This document shows, piece after piece, positions 57,241 through 64,000 of a stretch of DNA of 64,000 bases. The DNA comes from Lachnospiraceae bacterium YSD2013 (GTDB taxonomy: Bacteria > Bacillota > Clostridia > Lachnospirales > Lachnospiraceae): assembly GCA_900100895.1 (NCBI GenBank), contig FMTX01000008.1, forward strand, positions 150,961-214,960, read 5' to 3'. The notes beneath the pieces are model-generated. The model ran no database searches, had not been told where the DNA came from, and saw nothing but the letters and a program-made list of their open reading frames with translations. The position numbers and the translations under genes are program-made. Each line of letters begins with the position of its first letter. Position 1 is the first letter of the stretch.

Positions 57241-58482
57241 ATGGAATCATATATCAACCACGTTGATTTTTTCAAGGGTAACAATCCCGAAGATATAGCA
57301 GGAGAATACGGCACACCCGTCTACGTATACAACGAAGACGTTATTCGTGCCCACATGAAAAGTGTTGCGCAGGTAATCACCAAGTACCCCTACACAGCCA
57401 ACTATTCGGTTAAAGCCAATACCAACATTCATATCTTGAAGTTCGCGCTCGAAGAAGGTGTCAACTGCGATGCCATGAGCGAAGGCGAGATAAGAATGCT
57501 TGAGGCGGCAGGCTTCCCTTACGACAGAATTTTCTTTGTACCCAATAACGTGTCGAGGGAAGAGATGCAGTACGCAATCGACAGAAACATCATGACCAGC
57601 TGCGACTCTCTTTCTCAGCTTGAGCAGTACGGTGAGCTTAATCCCGGCGGCAAGTGCGCAGTCCGCATCAACCCCGGCGTAGGCGCAGGCCACCACGAGA
57701 AAGTCGTAACCGGCGGCAAGAAGACAAAGTTCGGTATTTCCGAATCCGACATCGACGAAATCTTCAAGATTTGTGATAAATACAACCTCACCATCGCAGG
57801 TATCAACCAGCACATCGGCTCTCTCTTCATGGAGCCCACACCTTACCTCGATGCTGTGGCTAACCTTTTAAGAATCGCCAAGCGTTTCGATAACCTTGAG
57901 TTCATCGACTTCGGCGGTGGCTACGGTATCCCCTACCATAAGCTTGACGATGAAAAAGAATACGATATGGCAGACTTCAAGAAACGTCTTGAGCCCATTA
58001 TTGATTCTTTTGTCGCAGACTACGGCAAGGCTCCGCTCTTTAAGTCCGAGCCCGGCAGATACTGTGTGGCAGAAGGCAGCGTAATACTCGGCAGAGTGCA
58101 TGCAACCAAGGACAACTCCGGCCACCACTTCATCGGAACCGATGTCGGAATGAATGTGCTTGTACGTCCTTCCATGTATGATTCATGGCACGATATCGAG
58201 ATTTTAAGAGACGGCAAGCCCGTTTCGAGAAAAGAACTTGCACCGGCCAACGTCTGCGGTAACATCTGCGAGTCGGGCGACCTTCTTTGCAAGGACAGAC
58301 CCCTTCCCAAGGCTGAAAAAGGTGACCTTGTATGTGTTCTTGATACGGGAGCGTACGGTTACAGCATGTGCTCGACATACAATTCCCGTCCGAGACCGGC
58401 CGAGGTACTTGTGAAGTCCGACGGAAGTCTTCAGCTTATTAGAAAGCGCGAGACTTACGAAGATCTTCTCAAACTTATGTAA
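57241..58482 (+). CDS. lysA: Diaminopimelate decarboxylase
   Basis: A 413-residue PLP enzyme that converts meso-DAP to L-lysine. N-Y-S-V-K-A-N-T-N (about 56-64) holds the PLP lysine, then F-V-P-N-N-V-S, Q-H-I-G-S-L-F, E-F-I-D-F-G-G-G-Y-G-I-P-Y (phosphate site), F-K-S-E-P-G-R-Y-C and the C-terminal C-E-S-G-D-L-L and G-A-Y-G-Y-S-M-C. It follows ddh directly, giving a compact lysine branch. AGGAG precedes the ATG. Confidence 0.94.
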   Translation: MESYINHVDFFKGNNPEDIAGEYGTPVYVYNEDVIRAHMKSVAQVITKYPYTANYSVKANTNIHILKFALEEGVNCDAMSEGEIRMLEAAGFPYDRIFFVPNNVSREEMQYAIDRNIMTSCDSLSQLEQYGELNPGGKCAVRINPGVGAGHHEKVVTGGKKTKFGISESDIDEIFKICDKYNLTIAGINQHIGSLFMEPTPYLDAVANLLRIAKRFDNLEFIDFGGGYGIPYHKLDDEKEYDMADFKKRLEPIIDSFVADYGKAPLFKSEPGRYCVAEGSVILGRVHATKDNSGHHFIGTDVGMNVLVRPSMYDSWHDIEILRDGKPVSRKELAPANVCGNICESGDLLCKDRPLPKAEKGDLVCVLDTGAYGYSMCSTYNSRPRPAEVLVKSDGSLQLIRKRETYEDLLKLM

Positions 58483-58543
58483 TGAGTGAAAACTACCAAC
58501 AACTTTTTGCAAATTGAGGTCCTTTTTTTACAAAAAAGTTCTT

Positions 58544-58572
58544 GAAAATAAGCGTGAAGTGAATTAAATTAT
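58544..58572 (+). promoter_or_regulatory. rpe: Candidate promoter of rpe
   Basis: TTGAAA, a 17-bp spacer and TAAATT, about 40 bases before the start codon. The -10 box is weak. Confidence 0.45.
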
Positions 58573-58608
58573 TATGGATAGCAAAAACCTCGCACAAAAG
58601 GATTGAAA

Positions 58609-59250
58609 ATGATTTTATCACCTTCGATTTTGGCGGCAGATTTCAAAATACTGGGACAACAGTTACAGGAGCTCGAGCAGGCAGGCGCCGATTACATTCA
58701 TATAGATGTAATGGACGGTTCCTTTGTCCCTTCTATTTCTTTTGGAATGCCCGTCATCACTTCCATCCGCAGTGCCACTGACAGGGTTTTTGATGTACAT
58801 CTCATGGTTGTTGAGCCTATCCGTTACATAACGGAATTCGCTCAGTGCGGTGCCGATATTATCACAGTTCATTATGAAGCATGCAGTGATGTTGAAGGTA
58901 CCATCGATGCCATTCACGCAGCGGGATGTAAGGCAGGCTTATCTATTAAGCCCGGAACTCCCGTGGATTGCTTATTTCCTTACCTTAATAAGGTCGAGAT
59001 GGTTCTCGTTATGACTGTTGAGCCCGGATTCGGCGGGCAGAAATATATGGATATCACCACTCCCAAGATACAGGCGGTTCGTCGGGAAATCGACGAGCGA
59101 GGCCTTTCCGTTGACGTTGAAATCGACGGAGGAGTTACAAGGGATAATATTTCCATGATTCTTGACGCCGGCGCCAATGTTATCGTTGCCGGCTCAGCGG
59201 TGTTTAAGGGAAATATCACTTCAAATGTTGAATATTTCAAAGGATTATAA
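58609..59250 (+). CDS. rpe: Ribulose-phosphate 3-epimerase
   Basis: A 213-residue TIM-barrel enzyme of the pentose phosphate pathway, interconverting D-ribulose and D-xylulose 5-phosphate. M-I-L-S-P-S-I-L-A-A-D-F (1-12), Y-I-H-I-D-V-M-D-G-S-F-V-P (33-45), F-D-V-H-L-M-V, V-H-Y-E-A, M-T-V-E-P-G-F-G-G-Q-K and V-D-G-G-V/D-G-G-V-T-R-D-N are all present, including the metal His/Asp residues. ATG 58609 fits the AAAGG site; TTG 58603 is too close. It could serve the same pentose flux as the araBD-transketolase block. Confidence 0.94.
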   Translation: MILSPSILAADFKILGQQLQELEQAGADYIHIDVMDGSFVPSISFGMPVITSIRSATDRVFDVHLMVVEPIRYITEFAQCGADIITVHYEACSDVEGTIDAIHAAGCKAGLSIKPGTPVDCLFPYLNKVEMVLVMTVEPGFGGQKYMDITTPKIQAVRREIDERGLSVDVEIDGGVTRDNISMILDAGANVIVAGSAVFKGNITSNVEYFKGL

Positions 59251-59277
59251 ACCTCTTTAATCGGAGGTTTTTTCTTT
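59247..59277 (+). terminator. Intrinsic terminator after rpe
   Basis: AAACCTC and GAGGTTT pair around an 8-nt loop, then TTT and C/T-rich sequence. It overlaps the rpe stop codon. Confidence 0.7.
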
Positions 59278-59309
59278 ACCATTAATTTTTAGTGCAAAGG
59301 AGACACAAA

Positions 59310-62300
59310 ATGGGAAAAAGAAACGATATTAAGAAAGTGTTGATAATAGGCTCCGGCCCCATTATCATCGGACAGGCCTGCGAGTTCGACTACTCGGGTA
59401 CACAGGCATGTAAGGCATTAAGAAAGTTAGGCTACGAAATTGTACTGGTTAATTCCAACCCTGCCACAATTATGACAGACCCCGGAATTGCCGATGAGAC
59501 ATATATTGAGCCGCTTAACGTCACAAGACTCGAGGCAATCATTGCCAAAGAACGTCCCGACGCAATCCTGCCTAACCTCGGCGGACAGTCAGGTCTTAAC
59601 CTCTGTTCCGAACTTGCAAGCAAGGGAATCCTTGACAAGTACAATGTTAAGGTAATCGGTGTACAGATTGACGCCATTGAGAGAGGTGAAGACCGTATTG
59701 AATTCAAGAAGACCATGGAGAAGCTCGGCATCGAGATGGCTCGAAGCGAAGTTTCCTACTCTGTTCAGGAAGCGCTTGATATTGCAGACAGACTCGGCTA
59801 CCCCGTAGTTCTTCGTCCCGCTTACACCATGGGCGGTGCAGGCGGCGGCCTTGTATACAATAAGGAGGAGCTTACCACAGTATGTGAGAGAGGTCTTAAG
59901 GCTTCTTTGGTAGGACAGGTTCTTGTAGAGGAATCCATCCTCGGCTGGGAAGAGCTCGAGCTTGAGGTAGTAAGAGATGCAAAGGGTCAGATGATTACCG
60001 TATGTTTCATCGAGAACATCGATCCCCTCGGGGTACATACCGGTGACTCATTCTGCTCGGCTCCTATGCTTACCATTTCCGAAGACGTTCAGAAAGAGTT
60101 ACAGCGTCAGGCTTACAAGATTGTTAATGAAGTAGAGGTTATCGGCGGTACCAACGTTCAGTTCGCACACGACCCCGTAACCGGCAGAATCATCGTAATT
60201 GAAATTAACCCCAGAACTTCACGTTCTTCAGCGCTTGCATCCAAGGCAACAGGTTTCCCGATTGCTCTTGTATCCGCAATGCTTGCAAGCGGTCTTACCC
60301 TTGATGAGATTCCCTGCGGTAAGTACGGAACCCTCGATAAATACGTTCCCGACGGCGACTATGTGGTAATTAAGTTTGCACGCTGGGCATTTGAAAAGTT
60401 CAAAGGCGTTCAGGACAAGCTCGGCACACAGATGCGTGCCGTAGGTGAGGTAATGAGCATCGGTAAGAACTTCAAGGAAGCATTCCAGAAGGCTATCAGA
60501 AGCTTAGAGACCGGTCGCTACGGATTAGGCTGGGCCAAGGACTTTAACTCTAAGTCCAAGGAGGAACTCCTTAAGATGCTTGCAACACCTTCAAGCGAGC
60601 GTTATTTTGCAATGTACGAAGCAATCCGTAAGGGTGCTACCGCAGATGAAATCTTCGAACTTACCAAGGTTAAGCACTACTTCATCAATCAGATGAAGGA
60701 ACTTGTCGAGGAAGAAGAAGAGCTCCTTAAGTCTAAGGGCTCAATGCCTTCCGACGCAGCTCTTACCAAGGCCAAGAAAGACGGTTTCTCCGACAAGTAC
60801 TTAAGCAAACTCCTCGAGATTCCCGAAGAGCAGATTCGCAACAAGCGTATCTCCATCGGCGTAGAGGAAGCTTGGGAAGGCGTTCACGTAAGCGGTACAG
60901 AGAACAGCGCCTACTACTACTCAACATACAACGCTCCCGACAAGAACCCCGTTAACACCGACAAGCAGAAGATTATGATCTTAGGCGGCGGCCCCAACAG
61001 AATCGGTCAGGGTATCGAATTTGACTACTGCTCGGTTCATGCGGCACTTGCTCTTAAGAAGTTAGGCTTCGAGACTATCATCGTTAACTGTAACCCCGAG
61101 ACGGTTTCCACAGACTACGATACATCCGATAAGCTTTATTTTGAGCCTCTTACACTTGAAGACGTGCTCAGCATATACAACAAAGAGAAGCCTCTCGGCG
61201 TAATCGCTCAGTTCGGCGGACAGACACCTCTTAACCTTGCTGCAGAGCTTAAGAAAAACGGTGTAAAGATTCTTGGTACTTCACCCGAAGTTATCGACCT
61301 TGCAGAGGACAGAGATCAGTTCAGAGCAATGATGGACAAGCTCGGAATTCCGATGCCCGAAGCAGGAATGGCTGTTACCACAGACGAAGCGCTTGAAGTA
61401 GCCAATAAGATCGGTTACCCTGTAATGGTACGTCCTTCCTACGTTCTCGGCGGACGCGGAATGGAAGTTGTACATGACGACGAAACTTTGGTAGAATATA
61501 TGAAGGCGGCTATCGGTGTAACACCTGACAGACCCATCCTTATAGACAGATTCTTAAAGCACGCAACCGAGTGTGAGTCCGATGCAATCTGCGACGGCGA
61601 GCATGCATTTGTGCCCGCTGTTATGGAGCATATCGAGCTTGCAGGTATCCACTCCGGCGACTCGGCCTGCATAGTTCCTTCCATGAACATTTCAGAAGAG
61701 AACTTAAAGACTATCGAGACCTACACTCGTAAGATTGCAGAAGAGATGCACGTTCAGGGACTCATGAACATGCAGTACGCAATCGAGAACGGCAAGGTAT
61801 ACGTTATCGAGGCCAATCCCCGTGCGTCCCGTACGGTTCCGCTTGTATCCAAGGTCTGCAACATTCAGATGGTGCCTATTGCCACCGAAATCGTTACAAG
61901 AGAGATTACCGGAAGACCTTCACCGGTACCCGCTCTTACCAAGAAACATATACCTTATCACGGTGTCAAAGAAGCGGTATTCCCCTTCAACATGTTCCCT
62001 GAAGTGGACCCCGTACTCGGACCCGAAATGCGTTCCACAGGTGAAGTACTCGGTATCTCCGAGAACTTCGGTGAAGCCTTCTTTAAGGCTCAGGAAGCTA
62101 CTCAGACCTGCCTTCCTCTTGAAGGAACAGCACTTGTCAGCGTCAATGACAACGACAAGCCCGAGTTACTTGACGTAATCAAGCCTCTTGCAGAGTGCGG
62201 ATTCAAGTTCGTGGCTACAGGACGTACTTACGAGCTTATCAAGAACGCCGGATATGATGTTAAGAAGGTATGCAAGATGTACGAAGGCCGTCCCGATGTA

Positions 62301-62528
62301 GCCGATTACATCATCAACCGCGAGGTTCAGCTTGTAATCAATACACCCATCGGCAAGAAGAGTGCACAGGATGACTCTTACATCCGTAAGGCAGCCATCC
62401 GCGCCAAGGTTCCTTACATTACCACAATGGCGGCAGCCAAGGCTACAGCCGAAGGTATCAAGGCAGTTAAGAGCGGCGCACACTCTGCGGTTAAATCCTT
62501 ACAGGAGCTTCATGCATCCATCAAATAA
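59310..62528 (+). CDS. carB: Carbamoyl-phosphate synthase large subunit
   Basis: A 1072-residue CarB, full length. Two ATP-grasp halves are visible: K-V-L-I-I-G-S-G-P-I-I-I-G-Q-A-C-E-F-D-Y-S-G-T-Q-A (9-33) and its mirror M-I-L-G-G-G-P-N-R-I-G-Q-G-I-E-F-D-Y-C (near 557-575). V-L-R-P-A-Y-T-M-G-G-A-G-G-G and M-V-R-P-S-Y-V-L-G-G-R-G-M are the ATP-binding loops. A C-terminal MGS-like regulatory domain (about 935-1070) should bind UMP or ornithine. It makes carbamoyl phosphate for pyrimidines and arginine. No carA (small subunit) lies in the window, which is unusual; it may be further away. AAAGGAGA precedes ATG 59310. Confidence 0.95.
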   Translation: MGKRNDIKKVLIIGSGPIIIGQACEFDYSGTQACKALRKLGYEIVLVNSNPATIMTDPGIADETYIEPLNVTRLEAIIAKERPDAILPNLGGQSGLNLCSELASKGILDKYNVKVIGVQIDAIERGEDRIEFKKTMEKLGIEMARSEVSYSVQEALDIADRLGYPVVLRPAYTMGGAGGGLVYNKEELTTVCERGLKASLVGQVLVEESILGWEELELEVVRDAKGQMITVCFIENIDPLGVHTGDSFCSAPMLTISEDVQKELQRQAYKIVNEVEVIGGTNVQFAHDPVTGRIIVIEINPRTSRSSALASKATGFPIALVSAMLASGLTLDEIPCGKYGTLDKYVPDGDYVVIKFARWAFEKFKGVQDKLGTQMRAVGEVMSIGKNFKEAFQKAIRSLETGRYGLGWAKDFNSKSKEELLKMLATPSSERYFAMYEAIRKGATADEIFELTKVKHYFINQMKELVEEEEELLKSKGSMPSDAALTKAKKDGFSDKYLSKLLEIPEEQIRNKRISIGVEEAWEGVHVSGTENSAYYYSTYNAPDKNPVNTDKQKIMILGGGPNRIGQGIEFDYCSVHAALALKKLGFETIIVNCNPETVSTDYDTSDKLYFEPLTLEDVLSIYNKEKPLGVIAQFGGQTPLNLAAELKKNGVKILGTSPEVIDLAEDRDQFRAMMDKLGIPMPEAGMAVTTDEALEVANKIGYPVMVRPSYVLGGRGMEVVHDDETLVEYMKAAIGVTPDRPILIDRFLKHATECESDAICDGEHAFVPAVMEHIELAGIHSGDSACIVPSMNISEENLKTIETYTRKIAEEMHVQGLMNMQYAIENGKVYVIEANPRASRTVPLVSKVCNIQMVPIATEIVTREITGRPSPVPALTKKHIPYHGVKEAVFPFNMFPEVDPVLGPEMRSTGEVLGISENFGEAFFKAQEATQTCLPLEGTALVSVNDNDKPELLDVIKPLAECGFKFVATGRTYELIKNAGYDVKKVCKMYEGRPDVADYIINREVQLVINTPIGKKSAQDDSYIRKAAIRAKVPYITTMAAAKATAEGIKAVKSGAHSAVKSLQELHASIK

Positions 62529-62542
62529 AAAGGATGTAATCT

Positions 62543-63871
62543 ATGGGAAAAGCAGTTAATGATTTATGGGACAAAATTGTAGATTGGTTTAAGAACAGTT
62601 CCAAAGACCCATGTGAAGATTCATACGAAGACACAAAATCTCCGTCGTATGCGGCTTACGTCGCATGCGGCGGATTTGCTGTTTTAATTTTTGTGGCATA
62701 TTATCTCGTGGCATTCGTGTTCTGCAACGACCCCGGCCGTCAGGATATGAAAGCTCACGCATTGTTTGCTCAGGAATTCTATATGCGGGGCGACCTCTTC
62801 TTAAAGGCGTGGCTGAGACTTCCGTATATGATGTGGCACCTGATTGTTAAGACCCTTGAGTCAAGATGCGGATTCCCGCTCTGGGATGCGGCTTCTTTTA
62901 CCTTCGCATCCTTCGGAGTGTTTAACTTCGGCATTACTACATGGTTCTTAAAGGCTTTAATCGAGCGCTATACCAAGAAAAATGCATTCATGTTCTCGGC
63001 AGTCGGCTCACTGCTACTTAGCTTTGTGGGACCGCTTTCCTGCTGGTGGGTAGGTGACGCATACGGTACGGCAATGTCGCCCAATCCGCTCCATAATCCT
63101 ACGCACATGGCTGTTAAGGGCTTCGGACTCTTAGTACTCATGGCAGGTATCGACATTATCAGAAGATACCGTAGCGAGGGGACAGTATTCTTCAAGAAAG
63201 AAAAGAAACTTTACCTGTATTTCGGCATTTTCCTTTTCTTATCGACCATTACGAAGCCTACGTTCATGTACATGTTACTTCCTGCAGGATTTATCGTAGT
63301 GCTCATAGATCTTGTAAAGGGACTCGTTAAGAAAGACGGTACCGCAAATAAGATAGGCGGCGCTATCTGGAAGATTGCCTGCGCATCGATTCCCTCGATA
63401 GTATACCTGCTTGTAGAATACTTTGCCTTTTATTACTGGGGCGATGCCACCAACGCATCATCGATTATCATTACCAAGCCACTCACCGTATGGCACATGC
63501 TGGCCGAAGACGTTCCGACAGCAATACTCCTCGGAATGTGCTTCCCGCTCTACATGCTGATTACGCACCCCGGCTACTTCTTTAAATCAATCGAAGGCAG
63601 ACTTGCCTTTGTATGTTACGCCGTCGGCGTAGCCGAGTTCACACTTCTTGCTGAATCGGGCGCGCGTATGGACGCCGCTAACTTCGCCTGGTGCATGATG
63701 TCCGGCATGGTAGTATTCTACGCGGTAGCAGTTGTCAGGCTGATACTTACGACACTCCTCAGCAAAAGAAACAAGGCCCACATAGCCAACGTTATGATAG
63801 GATGGTTCCTTCTTTTGCTGCATGTGTACTCGCTGTTTACGTATTATCACATATTTGACGATATTCTGTAG
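62543..63871 (+). CDS. Polytopic membrane protein, GT-C-like topology
   Basis: A 442-residue protein with about nine or ten membrane helices after a charged N-terminal segment (1-45). The first loop outside has F-C-N-D-P-G-R-Q-D-M-K-A-H-A (about 66-79), with an Asp-Pro and a His that recall the acidic first-loop motif of GT-C glycosyltransferases, but no signature is certain. A second outer loop reads W-W-V-G-D-A-Y-G-T-A-M-S-P-N-P-L-H-N-P-T-H-M. It lies 14 bases after carB and has AAAAAGGATG upstream of its ATG, so it may be co-transcribed by read-through. Function unknown; a sugar transferase or polymerase of the envelope is one possibility. Confidence 0.68.
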   Translation: MGKAVNDLWDKIVDWFKNSSKDPCEDSYEDTKSPSYAAYVACGGFAVLIFVAYYLVAFVFCNDPGRQDMKAHALFAQEFYMRGDLFLKAWLRLPYMMWHLIVKTLESRCGFPLWDAASFTFASFGVFNFGITTWFLKALIERYTKKNAFMFSAVGSLLLSFVGPLSCWWVGDAYGTAMSPNPLHNPTHMAVKGFGLLVLMAGIDIIRRYRSEGTVFFKKEKKLYLYFGIFLFLSTITKPTFMYMLLPAGFIVVLIDLVKGLVKKDGTANKIGGAIWKIACASIPSIVYLLVEYFAFYYWGDATNASSIIITKPLTVWHMLAEDVPTAILLGMCFPLYMLITHPGYFFKSIEGRLAFVCYAVGVAEFTLLAESGARMDAANFAWCMMSGMVVFYAVAVVRLILTTLLSKRNKAHIANVMIGWFLLLLHVYSLFTYYHIFDDIL

Positions 63872-63941
63872 ACTTAAAAAGCTCCCCGCGATGATATGTA
63901 CCCAGAATCCTGGACACATATTTATGAACTAGGCTAAACAC

Positions 63942-63985
63942 ATGGATGATTTCCTGTATTCTACAGGAGTCATCCATTTTGTTTT
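63942..63985 (+). terminator. Long hairpin near the window end
   Basis: ATGGATGATTTCCTGTA (63942-63958) pairs with TACAGGAGTCATCCAT (63962-63977), with one mismatch or bulge, followed by TTTTGTTTTT. A good terminator for the membrane protein or part of an element entering the window from the right. Confidence 0.75.
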
Positions 63986-64000
63986 TGCCTGAATTCTTTT

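Overview
The window looks like chromosome of a strictly fermentative Firmicute of the Lachnospiraceae type (Butyrivibrio or a close relative). This is inferred from strong AGGAGG-type ribosome binding sites, sigma-A promoters, the yaaR-holB-ricT-trmN6 gene order, the one-step meso-DAP dehydrogenase route to lysine, a DUF6033-like protein and a GH120-like beta-xylosidase. No rRNA, tRNA, CRISPR array, prophage or complete insertion sequence was seen.

Layout. 1-14 kb: end of an FtsX-type permease, a PAS-GGDEF-EAL protein, DegV, two related Ala-Ser-Val-Glu-repeat lipoproteins, a methyltransferase and a phosphodiesterase, a chemoreceptor with a sugar-binding lipoprotein, and a LytTR two-component pair. 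A gene-poor stretch (12.2-13.0 kb) full of RNA structure leads to a kinase-GNAT fusion. 14-21 kb: DUF6033-like protein, a small membrane protein with two MutS-like ATPases, two lipoproteins. 21-24.3 kb, minus strand: a peptide natural-product locus with three short precursors, a radical SAM/SPASM maturase and an M55 D-aminopeptidase-like protein. 24.3-34.8 kb: murG, TSCPD protein, exoA, pgi, nucleotide and replication housekeeping, acyl carrier protein, lgt, an RNA methyltransferase. 34.9-38.4 kb: ABC transporter. 38.4-47.8 kb: pentose block (GH120-like enzyme, AraR, AraB-like kinase, AraD, split transketolase). 47.8-55.4 kb: HTH membrane regulator, a HelD helicase carrying a GH31-like tail, a signal-peptide/zinc-ribbon membrane protein, MazEF. 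55.5-64 kb: TrmB-type regulator with ddh and lysA, rpe, carB, a polytopic membrane protein.

The main find is the peptide locus at 21.1-24.3 kb. Three precursors of 56-63 residues, two too short or unusually started to be noticed easily, share the leader M[IL]KLKDV[VI][WF]G[DE]VDL and a conserved MCCG core motif but have divergent tails. Two of the transcription units begin with nearly identical 27-bp promoter elements, and the maturase and peptidase genes overlap. I do not recognise the precursor family.

A second find is a pair of attenuators (3.83-4.04 kb and 12.73-12.96 kb). Each has a consensus promoter with a 17-bp spacer, a 27- or 28-codon leader peptide beginning M-x-[RK]-F-S-[VI]-[DE]-x-R, a shared CAGTAAGCT element and an intrinsic terminator in front of an unrelated modifying enzyme (methyltransferase; kinase-acetyltransferase). 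This suggests a common translation-sensing control of two possible drug- or stress-response genes.

Most functional statements rest on motif recognition by eye; no database search, alignment or RNA folding was run.
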